A program made the translations under genes and the position numbers. The notes under the pieces were generated by a model. It ran no database searches. It saw nothing but the letters and a program-made list of their open reading frames with translations, and had not been told where the DNA came from. Of a stretch of DNA of 64,000 bases, positions 28,377-37,484 are shown piece by piece (the stretch's first letter is position 1; every line of letters starts with the position of its first letter). This stretch comes from a bacterium (GTDB taxonomy: Bacteria; Planctomycetota; Planctomycetia; Planctomycetales; Planctomycetaceae), in assembly GCA_016125225.1 (NCBI GenBank), contig WGME01000012.1, positions 87,821 to 151,820 of the forward strand, given 5' to 3'.

Positions 28377-29006
28377 TCAGGAAGGATTCGTGTCTCGGTA
28401 CTTCCAACTCAGCCAGCCGGCGGTTGTTGCTCCGGAGAGTGATCCCAGCAACACGGGTGTCAGGCAGAGGTACAGGGCAATGGGGTGTCGGGTTTGGATC
28501 ACCGGCCGGTCTGTCACATGGCCGGGGCGTGCTTGTTTCTGGACTTGAACGGACGATGCCACCGGTTGTGAAGCAAAGGGGCTGTAGGCCAGCGAGAACC
28601 AGAAGACGAGCAGGTTTGCTCCCAGCATGAAGCCCAGAAAGCCTCCCGCGATACCACCCACGAAGATCCCTTTCAGGATGCCGCCGTGATCGGGAGCCTT
28701 GTCGCCACAGGTGCCGGATGTGCTCGTCTTTGATGGGCCGGTTGATGCCGTGTTCCGGAAATCGCTTCCCAGACCAGGCCCACTGAAGAATTTCAGACGG
28801 CCGCTGATGGCCCCGAGGCAGAACAACGCCGTACCCAGCGTCCAGCCAATGTGCGTCCACTGCTGCGTGGAGCCGTAGTTGTGCCCCCCGCGAAGGAGCA
28901 GCGTCGCGATGAGGCCGAGCAGGTTCGCCCCCACGATGCCCCCGATCGCCGTCATCCACAGCACGACAAATCCACGGATCACACGCCGACCGATGGTCCA
29001 CCACAT
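28377..29006 (-). CDS. Hypothetical multi-pass membrane protein
   Basis: A 209-residue protein I do not recognise. Four hydrophobic segments are visible: about residues 10-37 (FVVLWMTAIGGIVGANLLG), 53-70, 112-137 (GGIAGGFLGFMLGANLLVFW) and 175-195. The middle is a hydrophilic Ser/Thr-rich loop. The first 250 bp of this locus (upstream sequence and the first codons) are duplicated at 30673-30922 next to a broken copy. It sits in an accessory patch rich in inverted-repeat elements. Confidence 0.6.
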   Translation of the reverse strand: MWWTIGRRVIRGFVVLWMTAIGGIVGANLLGLIATLLLRGGHNYGSTQQWTHIGWTLGTALFCLGAISGRLKFFSGPGLGSDFRNTASTGPSKTSTSGTCGDKAPDHGGILKGIFVGGIAGGFLGFMLGANLLVFWFSLAYSPFASQPVASSVQVQKQARPGHVTDRPVIQTRHPIALYLCLTPVLLGSLSGATTAGWLSWKYRDTNPS

Positions 29007-29115
29007 TCTGAATACCCTGTCCTCAGCCTTGCCAGTCTTTGTGGCGATACGGCTGGAATCGCGAATTGGATCACAAGGATTCGTGAATGACGATGATTTT
29101 GAGATGCCCCATCAG
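28866..29115. repeat. 250-bp segmental duplication, copy 1
   Basis: This stretch covers the first 47 codons and the upstream region of the membrane protein gene. It matches 30673-30922 almost base for base over the same length, for example AGCAGCGTCGCGATGAGGCC and CACACGCCGACCGATGGTCC in both. Divergence is scattered at roughly one base in ten, so the duplication is not very recent. Confidence 0.88.
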
Positions 29116-29156
29116 TGCCAGTCATGGCCGCACCCTAAGCATTGCCGTGCCTGCTT

Positions 29157-29325
29157 GTGTGCCACTGGCTGTGCCAGTGCTAATTGCTTTCGGCCGAGCA
29201 CCCGCAGGGATGGTCACAAATGGACTTGAACTCTGGTCGATGTATGGGACTCGGGATGAAGAGCAGCACTGGCACAGCCAGTGGCACACATCAACTAACA
29301 CCCTTGTCGTCAGTGCCACCCTGCC
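29157..29325. mobile_element. MITE-like element, family 2, copy 1
   Basis: A perfect 24-bp inverted repeat: GTGTGCCACTGGC... at 29157-29180 and its exact reverse complement at 29266-29289. The right side continues into CAGTGCCACCCTGCC (to 29325), the outer terminal sequence seen on both ends of copy 2. The left outer end is degenerate. No open frame inside; non-autonomous. Confidence 0.78.
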
Positions 29326-29328
29326 GCG

Positions 29329-30235
29329 TTAAGGTAAGGAGTTCGCTACACCATGCACCTTAACGACTCCATCGAGTCCATAAATCCGAGTGCCCTTCAT
29401 TGGCCTGGGAGGCTGAAAGAGGTGCGCTGCAACCGGCTGGTTCAATTCCACCGATTGCACTTCCCAATCGGAGAGCGGATCCCCCGATAGGTTTCCCCAC
29501 TTTCCGCTCCACGGAAACCACCAATCTGGAGACAACTCGCGCCATTCACGGCACGTCCAGTTGAAACCTTCCGTTTTCTTGTCGGGCACGGGATCCTGAG
29601 AATTGGGCAGGAAACCGTACTCAGGATCGAATGAGAATGCCTGGGCAGCATCTTCAAAACCTGTCGGCACGATCAACCGACCTTCATTTGACCATCGTAC
29701 ATCCCGCTCAAACTCCACTATCTGTTCATCAAGCCATTTCCCACGGGTACAATCCCAGACGCCATCCAAAGGAACGCAATTCATCCCTAACTTCACGCGT
29801 GAGGAATTAGCACGGCTGAGGCGCACACTCTTCAGGAACTCGCCAGCTCCTTGATCGGAAACTAATTCAGCCGCAAAAAAAAATCTTACCGTCTGAACCG
29901 TCCACGACACGTTTCTGAAGTTTCCCCCATAGATAGGTTGAGACCTCAATCCGGAACGACGCTTTGTCCGTCCAAATAAAATCGTAAACGTGATAATTGC
30001 CGGCCAATTCCTCATCTGATCGTCCGGGGCTGTAGATCCGCCCACCGATCAAGTTACTCGTCTTCCAACTGACGTGGAGAATAGCGACATTCGAGCGCCA
30101 CTCGCGTATACTCTTAGCGATCTCTGAAACAGGCGGCATCCCCTCCGGCGACTCAGCTGCATCTGCCGTTGAATGAGGTAACAGGCCGAGTGCGGCATGT
30201 AAGAGCACTGCAGACAAGAGCCGAGTCACATCCAT
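29329..30235 (-). pseudogene. Secreted hypothetical protein, frameshifted at a T9 run
   Basis: Two minus-strand frames join into one gene. Frame one starts MDVTRLLSAVLLHAALG at 30235 (signal peptide, cleavage near DAAES). It runs through VAILHVSWKTSNLIGG and FRIEVSTYLWGKLQKRVVDG to DGKIFFCG and a stop. In the other frame the text continues AAELVSDQGAGEFLKSVRL and on to 29329. The switch falls at nine consecutive T (nine A on the plus strand near 29875-29883): with eight T the reading is continuous. The product, about 300 residues, is a secreted protein of unknown function, distantly reminiscent of LolA-like sorting proteins (low confidence). It may be a sequencing error, a slippage site or true decay. 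Confidence 0.72.
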
Positions 30236-30462
30236 TCCAGAAGGTCCAGATAGGTCACGGGAAATCAATAGGCAGATGAGATAAACAGCCTTTGATGCTC
30301 CAGCCCAATAAAGCTGCCCCGAGAAACGATATCCTCGGAATCAAAATGACGTGTCAGAGTTTTAGAGTATCGCGTTAAAGTGGCTTGTCAATCAGAAATC
30401 TCAGTAATCGTGAGGACAATCCACAGGTGAGCTAAAACTGGACTTTCCCACGTTTTGTGGGC

Positions 30463-30673
30463 GGCAGGGTGGCACTGTTGGTGCAAGTTGTCTACGTGCT
30501 AGTGTGTACCACTGGCTGTGCCAGTGCCCATCGCTATCGACCGGATATTCCGCCGGGATGATGACGAATCGTTGTGAACTCTGGTCAATGGTTGGACGTC
30601 TGATTTCGAACATGCACTGGCACAGCCAGTGACACACGTCAAATCCCACCATTGTCGACAGTGCCACCCTGCC
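30463..30673. mobile_element. MITE-like element, family 2, copy 2 (complete)
   Basis: The outer ends are exact inverted repeats: GGCAGGGTGGCACTG (30463-30477) and CAGTGCCACCCTGCC (30659-30673). An inner inverted repeat, matching that of copy 1 with two changes, lies at 30504-30527 and 30614-30637. At 211 bp with no gene it is a non-autonomous element. A third isolated right end (GTGCCACCCTGCC) lies at 30932-30944. Confidence 0.82.
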
Positions 30674-30922
30674 GTGGAGCCATAGTTGTGCCCACCGTGC
30701 CTGAGCAGCGTCGCGATGAGGCCGAGCAGGTTCGCCCCCACTATGCCCCCGACCGCCGTCATCCACAGCACCACAAATCCTCGGATCACACGCCGACCGA
30801 TGGTCCACCACATCCCGAATACCCTGTCCTCAACCTTGCCAGTCTCTGTGGCAATACGGCTAGAACCGCGAATTGGATCACAAGCATACGGGCATAACCA
30901 AGATTTTTGAGATGCCCCATCA
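30673..30922 (-). pseudogene. Truncated duplicate of the 28377-29006 membrane protein gene with its upstream region
   Basis: The copy begins with an ATG at 30813 and reads MWWTIGRRVIRGFVVLWMTA, then VGGIVGANLLGLIATLL, as in the intact gene. After about 47 codons it runs into the family 2 inverted-repeat element and loses homology. The rest of the segment duplicates the upstream DNA. MITE right ends flank it on both sides (to 30673 and from about 30922), which ties the duplication to the element. Confidence 0.8.
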
Positions 30923-30970
30923 TTGTCGACTGTGCCACCCTGCCGGGGGCCTGCCCTACTCGCTGTGATT

Positions 30971-31696
30971 CTACTGTGTGCAACGACACTTGTAGGGTGT
31001 ATCTGATTGCCAGATTGCATCCGAAAAAGGTCGAACCTCTTTTGCATTGATCTTCAGGTGCTTCTTCATTTCTTCTGGTGACTCACTCCATTCTCCATTC
31101 CATCGTACCTCGATAATTAGGCCGTTAGAGACTGCGTCATCACCCTCTGCATACACAAATGCTCTGATGTGCTGATTCACCGGGATTTCGACTTGAAGGT
31201 TTGCAACTGCGAAGGCAGTACATATTGTGAATGTTCGCGTCTCTTTCACCGCATGCCCGAAATCACAAATGCGAGCAGGGCCAAGATCTCGATACCAATG
31301 CGTCGGAGGATGTGTCAAACATTTATTGTCGGGGTTTTTCTCCCGTTGCTTTTCAAGCCAATTCACAAGAGTGAACTGCCACAATAGCGGAACTGGGCCT
31401 GTCCTGAATACCCGGGTCACTTGGCCCTGCTGGTCTATGTACTCTACTCGTCTTAAGTAAACCATGACGTTGCTGACTGGGCGCCAGCGCTTCGAGTTTG
31501 AAACGGTAAGATGAATATATCGCCAGCGTTGATCGCAAATATCCTCGGCGATGCTTAGTGATGTGTCGACCGACAGTCGAATCCTGTTTACGTACAACCA
31601 ATGGTCAAATAATTTGCCACGAATGGCGTACAGAATTCCACACACTGTTGCAAGAGATGTAATAATTGCCCAAGTGTTGACAAATCTATCAATCAT
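30971..31696 (-). CDS. Hypothetical membrane-anchored protein
   Basis: A 241-residue protein with one N-terminal membrane anchor (about residues 8-25, TWAIITSLATVCGILYAI), followed by a soluble domain rich in beta-strand-like text. Segments include WRYIHLTVSNSKRWRPVSNV and VNQHIRAFVYAEGDD. I do not recognise a family. The DNA is AT-richer than its neighbours and flanked by repeats, suggesting acquired material. The ATG at 31696 fits the anchor. A remnant of the family 2 element lies at its 3' end. Confidence 0.55.
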   Translation of the reverse strand: MIDRFVNTWAIITSLATVCGILYAIRGKLFDHWLYVNRIRLSVDTSLSIAEDICDQRWRYIHLTVSNSKRWRPVSNVMVYLRRVEYIDQQGQVTRVFRTGPVPLLWQFTLVNWLEKQREKNPDNKCLTHPPTHWYRDLGPARICDFGHAVKETRTFTICTAFAVANLQVEIPVNQHIRAFVYAEGDDAVSNGLIIEVRWNGEWSESPEEMKKHLKINAKEVRPFSDAIWQSDTPYKCRCTQ

Positions 31697-31758
31697 TGTG
31701 ATGGCCCGAGAAGTATATCGCGGCAGAAATCTCGTTAAATGATCCAGATTGGTTCATT

Positions 31759-33660
31759 CTACTCCAAGTACGTACTCCCGCCCGCGGCGCGGTCGTATTC
31801 TCCAGCGAGTTTTGTGGCGAGGTCTTCCGTTAAGCGGCCGCTGGTGACATGGGTGGTGAGTTTGCGGCGGAAGGCTTCGACTAGTAGCGGTTGATCGTAC
31901 CGGGCGAATTGCAGCATGTCGGTGATGCGGCTGCCGGGGATCAGCTTGGTGATGTGGTACTTGCCCCCGGCGTCGATCACCACCTGGGCTTCGCTGGGAA
32001 TGCCGAACAGGTTGTGGAAGCTCCCCATCACTTCCTGATACGCCCCCACCAGGAAGATGGCGAGGTAATACGGTTCGCCCGCTTTCCACTTGGGCATGTC
32101 GAGCGTTTCGCGGTCGTCTTTCAGGTCGACGAAGTGATCGATCTTGCCGTCCGAATCGCAGGTGACATCGACGAACGTCGAGAAGTCTTTCAGCGGTTCA
32201 TTCAAACGATGAATCGGCACGATGGGAAAGAGCTGCCGAATGGCCCAGCTATCGGGAGCCGAGCGAAACAGCGAGAAATTGCAGAGATACTTCGCGGCGA
32301 GGGTCTTCTTGAGTTGCTCGAACTCGCCGGACGGCAGGCCGTCTTCTTCCGATTCCCGCAACGCCCGCGCACAGGTTTCCCAGAAGAGGACTTCCCCTTT
32401 GGCCCGGTCTTCGAGACTGATGAGGCCGAGGTTGAACTGTGTGTGCAGTTCGTCCTTGAGTTCGACGGCATCATGATAGAACTCGTGATAATTCTTGCCG
32501 TTAACTTCATCGCACAACGTCTTCAGTTCGCTGATGACCTGCGGATCGTCGGCATCCACGGTCACCTGCGGTTCATCATCGGCGAAGGTTTCGATTTCGT
32601 CGCGGATGGTGGTGATGCAGACGGAATGATAGGCCGTCATCATCCGACCACTTTCGGTGACGAGATTCGGATGCGGCACATGCTCTTCATCACAGATGGT
32701 GCGGATCACATAGACCACGGCATTCGCGAACTCCTGCACCGAGTAGTTGACCGATGATTCGGTACGGGTTTTCGACCCGTCATAGTCGACACCGAGTCCG
32801 CCGCCGATATCGAGGAATTCAATCTCAGCACCGACCTGTCGCAGCTTGGCATAGACGCGGCCCGATTCCTTCATGGCATTGCGGACCCGCTTGATGTCGG
32901 TGATCTGCGAGCCGATGTGCATGTGCAGCAGCTTGAGATGGCTGGCGAGCCCGGCCTCTTTGATGAGCCGCACACATTGCAGGATTTCAGACGTGGTCAG
33001 CCCGAACTTGGCGGCTTCACCCCCCGACGCGGCCCATTTGCCGGAGCCGCGGGTGTAAAGTTTGGCCCGTAGGCCGATCCACGGACAGACGCCGGTGGCC
33101 TGATGCTGCTTGAGGAGCATCTTGAGCTCGTTCAACTTTTCGACGACGACGATCACCCGCTTGCCCGCCTGCATGCCGAGCGCGGCGAGTCGGACGAAGG
33201 TCTCATCTTTGAAGCCGTTGCAGATGAGCAACGATTCCGGCGTCTGTTCTTGAGCGAGGGCGGCATAGAGTTCCGCCTTGGAACCGCATTCGATACCGAC
33301 ACGGCAGCGGGCACTGTCACGCAGGAACTCTTCGACCACTTCGCGACGGGGGTTCACCTTCATCGGGAAGACGGGGTAGTGTTTGCCCGTGAGGCCGTAC
33401 TCGGTGATCGCCGTAGAATAGGCGTCGCTCAGTTTGCGGAGCTGGCTGGTCAGAATTTGCGGGAATCGCAGCAGAATCGGTGTCGAGACTTTGCGTTTCT
33501 GGATGAGATCATCGACGAGAACTTTGAGATCAACGAACCGGGAATCGCCCGCTGCCGGCCGCGCGAGGAGATGACCTTCGGAACTGATTTCGAAGTATCC
33601 GGCCGACCAGTTTTCGACGCCGTAAACCTGCTGGACACGTTGAGCGACTTCATCGTTCAT
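31759..33660 (-). CDS. speA: Biosynthetic arginine decarboxylase
   Basis: A 633-residue PLP-dependent enzyme of the SpeA type (fold type III), converting arginine to agmatine for polyamine synthesis. HYPVFPMKVNPRREVVEEF contains the PLP lysine (K101). GIECGSKAELYAAL, LLHMHIGSQITDIKRVRNA, FLDIGGGLGVDYDGS and VTESGRMMTAYHSV follow in order. Length matches SpeA (about 630-660). I start at the ATG at 33660 (MNDEVAQRV), as the family begins there; the open frame upstream overlaps the divergent efflux adaptor and is spurious. agmatine-processing genes are not in the window. Confidence 0.95.
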   Translation of the reverse strand: MNDEVAQRVQQVYGVENWSAGYFEISSEGHLLARPAAGDSRFVDLKVLVDDLIQKRKVSTPILLRFPQILTSQLRKLSDAYSTAITEYGLTGKHYPVFPMKVNPRREVVEEFLRDSARCRVGIECGSKAELYAALAQEQTPESLLICNGFKDETFVRLAALGMQAGKRVIVVVEKLNELKMLLKQHQATGVCPWIGLRAKLYTRGSGKWAASGGEAAKFGLTTSEILQCVRLIKEAGLASHLKLLHMHIGSQITDIKRVRNAMKESGRVYAKLRQVGAEIEFLDIGGGLGVDYDGSKTRTESSVNYSVQEFANAVVYVIRTICDEEHVPHPNLVTESGRMMTAYHSVCITTIRDEIETFADDEPQVTVDADDPQVISELKTLCDEVNGKNYHEFYHDAVELKDELHTQFNLGLISLEDRAKGEVLFWETCARALRESEEDGLPSGEFEQLKKTLAAKYLCNFSLFRSAPDSWAIRQLFPIVPIHRLNEPLKDFSTFVDVTCDSDGKIDHFVDLKDDRETLDMPKWKAGEPYYLAIFLVGAYQEVMGSFHNLFGIPSEAQVVIDAGGKYHITKLIPGSRITDMLQFARYDQPLLVEAFRRKLTTHVTSGRLTEDLATKLAGEYDRAAGGSTYLE

Positions 33661-33840
33661 GCGCTGTAACCTTTGGAGTGATCCGTCCACAACTGGGCTG
33701 TTGGTCAGTGAGAGTCGGTGAGGGCGATTACTACTGGCACTGTGTTCTCTGTTGCCGCATGATAGAATACCCGAACGCTGATGTAACCCGCACGTCTGGC
33801 CGTCCAGGTCCCAAGCTCTGGCTGTTGAAGGAATTACTTC

Positions 33841-35139
33841 GTGACCGAATCGCCGACAGCCACTCCTCCGGCGCGGGGAACCGGCTCTCCCGGGAAACTT
33901 TCGGATCGGGTGCAAGCCCTGCGGATGCCGGCGGCTCCCACATCGCGACCGGCATCCCAGTGGCCGTGGTTCATTGCCCTGATCTTTGCCGGGGTAGCGG
34001 TGTATGCGTCGCTGGGCGGAACCATTCCGTTCATTCCCCGACCGCTGGCAACCCAGACAGCGGCGGTGTCGAGCGAGACTGACGAAGCGACGACGGATGG
34101 TCCGGAAGTCAGCGTGCTCGGCGCAGGTGGAACCGAAACGGCCACCGGCTCGCAGACACCGCCGCCAACCCCGGCGGGCACCATCGTGCTGGAATCGAAG
34201 GGGTACATCATCCCGGAACAGCAGATTCTGGTCAGCCCGCAGGTGAGTGGCCGCGTGATCGAACTGAACTTTGATGCCGGTCAGCAGGTCGAGCAGGGCT
34301 TTGTGCTCGCGGTCATCGACAGCACCGAATATCAGGCCGATTTCGAACGGGCCCAGGCACAGACGGCGGCGGCTCGGCAGCGCGAGCGGGAAGCGCGGGA
34401 AGGGAACCGGCCCGATGAAATCCGTCAGGCCGAGGCCGAGTTGGCCGAAGCACAGACGCAACTGGAACAAGCCGAACGGACCTACGAACGCAAACGCGAT
34501 CTCTTCGAGAAGAAAATTGTCACGCCGCAGGATCTCGAAGATTCGCAAAGTGAATACCAGGCACTCACCCGTCGCGTCGAAAAGCTGAAGGCGATGGCTC
34601 AACTGATGATCGATGGTCCGCGCGAGGAACGAAAGCAGATCGCCAAGGCCGAACTGCAGGCGGCGGAAGCGGAACTGGTGCGGGCCCAATGGCGGCTCGA
34701 TAACACCATCATCAAGGCCCCGATCCAGGGGACGATTCTTAAGAAGAATGCCGAGTTGGGCAACCTTGTGAACCCCGTGGCCTTCAATGGTTCTTACAGT
34801 CTGTGCGACATCGCTGACCTCTCGAAGCTGGAAGTCGAACTCGATATCCAGGAGCGCGACATTGCCAAGGTGAAAGCCTTTCAGAAGTGCCGCATTCGGG
34901 CGGAAGCCTTTCCCCAGCGAACCTATGAAGGCTATGTGTCGCGGCTGATGCCGATTGCGAATCGTGCGAAAGGGGCCGTGCCGGTGCGCGTCCGGATTGC
35001 TGTTCCGCCGGAAGAGCAGGGCCAGTATCTGAAACCCGAGATGGGGGCCTTGGTCACCTTCTTTAGTGAAACGGTCGACCCGGCGACGTTTGGCCCGGCG
35101 GCAGTGAGTCCGGCTTCAACCACCGAAGCCGTGCAGTGA
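33841..35139 (+). CDS. HlyD-type periplasmic adaptor of an ABC exporter
   Basis: A 432-residue membrane fusion protein. A Pro/Ser/Thr-rich cytoplasmic N-terminus of about 40 residues precedes one membrane anchor (about 42-60, WFIALIFAGVAVYASLG). The biotinyl-lipoyl halves (ILVSPQVSGRVIELNFDAG and TIIKAPIQGTILKKNAELG) flank a long coiled coil (about residues 170-285). The start is a GTG with GAAGGAA 7-8 nt upstream. It is followed by an ATPase and two FtsX-type permeases on the same strand, so it is the adaptor of a MacAB-like tripartite exporter. It is divergent from speA. Confidence 0.88.
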   Translation: MTESPTATPPARGTGSPGKLSDRVQALRMPAAPTSRPASQWPWFIALIFAGVAVYASLGGTIPFIPRPLATQTAAVSSETDEATTDGPEVSVLGAGGTETATGSQTPPPTPAGTIVLESKGYIIPEQQILVSPQVSGRVIELNFDAGQQVEQGFVLAVIDSTEYQADFERAQAQTAAARQREREAREGNRPDEIRQAEAELAEAQTQLEQAERTYERKRDLFEKKIVTPQDLEDSQSEYQALTRRVEKLKAMAQLMIDGPREERKQIAKAELQAAEAELVRAQWRLDNTIIKAPIQGTILKKNAELGNLVNPVAFNGSYSLCDIADLSKLEVELDIQERDIAKVKAFQKCRIRAEAFPQRTYEGYVSRLMPIANRAKGAVPVRVRIAVPPEEQGQYLKPEMGALVTFFSETVDPATFGPAAVSPASTTEAVQ

Positions 35140-35194
35140 CTTTGGCGGGTATCGAGTTTCGTAAGAACATTTCTCCTCAGAGTTGGTAGGTCTG

Positions 35195-35899
35195 ATGAAT
35201 CCTGAGTATGTCCGCGTGCTGCATGTGCACAAATGGTTTCGCCGAGGCAGTGAGCAGGTCGATGTGCTCAACGATCTGACATTGCAGGTGGCGGAGGGGG
35301 AATTCGTCGGACTGATGGGGCCCAGCGGTTCGGGCAAGACCACGCTGTTGAACTTGATCGCCGGCCTCGATCGTCCCACCTCGGGCGAAGTGTGGGTGAA
35401 AGACCAGTGCATTTCAGCGATGAGTGAAGGTCAGCTCGCGGGCTGGCGGACCCGGGGCATCGGCTTCGTTTTTCAGTTCTATCATCTGTTGCCGGTGCTC
35501 AGCGCTTACCGCAATGTCGAGATGCCGTTGTTGCTATTGCCGCTCACAGCCGCCGAGCGGAAGGAACGTGTCCTCACCGCGCTCGATCTGGTCGGACTCG
35601 CCGACCGCGTGCATCATCGACCGGGGCAACTTTCCGGCGGACAGCAACAGCGCGTGGGCATTGCCCGGGCCATCGTCACCGACCCCGATCTGATTGTCGC
35701 CGACGAACCGACGGGTGATCTTGATGCCAAATCGGCTGAGGAAATTCTGGCGCTGTTGTGTGAACTGAAAACATCATTGAACAAAACAATTGTCATGGTG
35801 ACACATGACCCGCGTGCTGCGGCTCGGGCCGATCGAGTGGTGCATCTCGAAAAAGGCCAGTTGGTGACAGAGCCCACACCCATTTCAGCGGCAATGTAA
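35195..35899 (+). CDS. ABC transporter ATPase (LolD/MacB type)
   Basis: A 234-residue nucleotide-binding subunit. Walker A is [19 protein letters not shown], the Q-loop is [19 protein letters not shown], the signature is LSGGQQQR, Walker B is [13 protein letters not shown], and the switch His is in VMVTHDP. This is the LolD/MacB/FtsE class that drives mechanotransmission-type exporters. I start at the ATG at 35195, a few nt after GGTAGG; a TTG at 35183 is less likely. It lies 55 bp after the adaptor and serves the two downstream permeases, although a 135-bp repeat element separates it from the first. Confidence 0.94.
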   Translation: MNPEYVRVLHVHKWFRRGSEQVDVLNDLTLQVAEGEFVGLMGPSGSGKTTLLNLIAGLDRPTSGEVWVKDQCISAMSEGQLAGWRTRGIGFVFQFYHLLPVLSAYRNVEMPLLLLPLTAAERKERVLTALDLVGLADRVHHRPGQLSGGQQQRVGIARAIVTDPDLIVADEPTGDLDAKSAEEILALLCELKTSLNKTIVMVTHDPRAAARADRVVHLEKGQLVTEPTPISAAM

Positions 35900-35923
35900 A
35901 GTGTGCGATTGAAAATGCGGTTA

Positions 35924-36058
35924 GCCACAAAGAGGCACAAAAATCGCAAAAGAGTTGAGAGTTAAGGGTTCAGAGTTGAGCGTCTTCGACAAGTGATGCG
36001 TGCTGAGATTGATGGATTGACCTCTCTCCTTTTTGCGACTTCTGTGCCTCTTTGTGGC
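35924..36058. mobile_element. MITE-like element with GxxExxY-element ends, 135 bp, carrying a heptamer array
   Basis: Terminal inverted repeats of about 28 bp: GCCACAAAGAGGCACAAAAA on the left and its near complement ending GTGCCTCTTTGTGGC on the right. Inside is a 7-bp-period array at 35952-35980 (GAGTTGA, GAGTTAA, GGGTTCA, GAGTTGA). No gene. The ends match those of the GxxExxY element at 58.0 kb and of 44562-44686. It sits between the ATPase and the first permease of the exporter operon. Confidence 0.85.
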
Positions 36059-36106
36059 GAGATGAATCTGAGTTTGAAATCTGAATCTTAACGAAGTGCC
36101 TTCGGT

Positions 36107-37366
36107 ATGAATCTGCTGCGACTCGTGATCGATAACCTCGTGCGCAATCCGATGCGGACGATTCTGACATCGCTCGCGACCATGATTATGGTCCTCGTGG
36201 TGACCGGCGTGTTTTCGATTCTTTCGTTCCTCGCCGCCGCGACGACGGAAAAAGCGGAGAACATGAAAGGCATTGTCTCGGAGCGCTGGCAGATTCCCAG
36301 CCAGATGCCTTGGTCGTATGCCGCATCGCTCAAAGAGGGGGCACCCTATCAACCGGGCGATTTGAAAGTCGCTCCCAAAGATTCCATGACCTGGAGCTTT
36401 TACGGCGGCTCCACCGATTCGAATCCCAAGAACCGTTCGGTCAACACCATCCTGTTTGCGTTTTGCCTCGAACCGCAGGCTTTGCTGACGATGATGGACG
36501 ATCTCGATACGCTCAAGGGACCACCTCGGAAAGATCTGGAAGCCTCGGTCGCCAAACTGGAACAGAATCGCATCGGGATCATTCTGGGACGCGAACGGGC
36601 CAAGAGCCTCGGCAAAGCCGTCGGGGACCGCTTCACCGTTTACAGCTTCAACTACAAAGACATCAACCTGGAATTCGAGGTGGTCGGGCTCTTTCCCCCG
36701 GGGCGATACGATCTGTCGTCGGCGATTCGGGGTGACTATCTGCAGTCGTCGCTCGATGCCTGGTCACGCGAGCATAACGGCCAGTTGCATCCGATGGCCG
36801 GGAAGTCGTTGAACCTGGTATGGCTGCGATTGAAGGATCAGAAAATCTTCAGCCAGGTTTCCGACCAGATTCTGACCAACCCGAGTTTCACAAGTCCGTC
36901 CGTGAAGTTTGAAACGGCCTCTTCCGGCGTCGGCACGTTTCTGCAGGCGTATCGTGATCTCATCTGGGGTATGCAGTGGCTGCTGGCCCCGGCGATTCTC
37001 TTCACGCTGTCATTGGTGATCTCGAATTCCATCAGCATCAATGTGCGGGAACGGCGGACCGAATTCGCGGTGCTTAAGGTGCTCGGTTTTCGTCCCTGGC
37101 AGATCCTGTTGCTGGTGCTGCTCGAAGCTCTGTTGGTCGGCGTCACTTCGGGATTGGTGAGTGCCGGCGGAACCTATTTGCTGGTGAATAACGTGATGGG
37201 CGGCCTGCGGTTTCCGATTGCGTTTTTCGGTTCGTTTTATATTCCCGAGGCGGCTTGGTGGTGGGGCGTCGCGATCGGTGGCGGCACCGCCTTTGTCGGC
37301 AGTGTCTTCCCCGCCTGGTCAGCCCGTACCGTCAAAGTCGCCGAAGTCTTTGCAAAAGTGGCGTGA
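36107..37366 (+). CDS. ABC transporter permease, FtsX/MacB type (subunit 1)
   Basis: A 419-residue FtsX-like permease. One N-terminal membrane segment (about 22-46, TILTSLATMIMVLVVTG) precedes a large periplasmic MacB-type domain of about 250 residues. Three further segments lie at the C-terminus (PAILFTLSLVISNSISINV, ILLLVLLEALLVGVTSGLV and a last one near 375-395). The motif RRTEFAVLKVLGFRPWQI is the typical FtsX coupling region. It probably pairs with the next gene as a heterodimer, driven by the upstream ATPase. Confidence 0.88.
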   Translation: MNLLRLVIDNLVRNPMRTILTSLATMIMVLVVTGVFSILSFLAAATTEKAENMKGIVSERWQIPSQMPWSYAASLKEGAPYQPGDLKVAPKDSMTWSFYGGSTDSNPKNRSVNTILFAFCLEPQALLTMMDDLDTLKGPPRKDLEASVAKLEQNRIGIILGRERAKSLGKAVGDRFTVYSFNYKDINLEFEVVGLFPPGRYDLSSAIRGDYLQSSLDAWSREHNGQLHPMAGKSLNLVWLRLKDQKIFSQVSDQILTNPSFTSPSVKFETASSGVGTFLQAYRDLIWGMQWLLAPAILFTLSLVISNSISINVRERRTEFAVLKVLGFRPWQILLLVLLEALLVGVTSGLVSAGGTYLLVNNVMGGLRFPIAFFGSFYIPEAAWWWGVAIGGGTAFVGSVFPAWSARTVKVAEVFAKVA

Positions 37367-37370
37367 TGCC

Positions 37371-37458
37371 TGAGGTATCAGGTTCAATGCATCAGGTGTC
37401 AGCCAATGCCAATTCCTGATGCCTGACACCTCTTACCTGATACCTGGCCTGATACCTT
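37371..37458. repeat. Inverted pair of heptamer arrays (7-bp period)
   Basis: The left arm reads TGAGGTA TCAGGTT CAATGCA TCAGGTG TCAGCCA. The right arm (from 37418) reads CCTGATG CCTGACA CCTCTTA CCTGATA CCTGGCC TGATACC, its approximate inverse complement. Both keep a strict 7-bp register. It fills the gap between the two permease genes, starting just after the first stop codon. Confidence 0.85.
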
Positions 37459-37484
37459 CCCAACTCCTGACCCGCTGAAACTCC

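Noticed and set aside
30160..30470. Additional small genes between the frameshifted gene and the second inverted-repeat element
   Set aside because: The 30236-30462 stretch is AT-rich with no frame showing codon bias or a ribosome-binding site; I see nothing supportable there.
33661..34689. A long N-terminal extension of the speA frame (over 300 residues)
   Set aside because: It overlaps the divergent efflux adaptor, reads as low-complexity text unlike any SpeA, and SpeA begins at the ATG at 33660.
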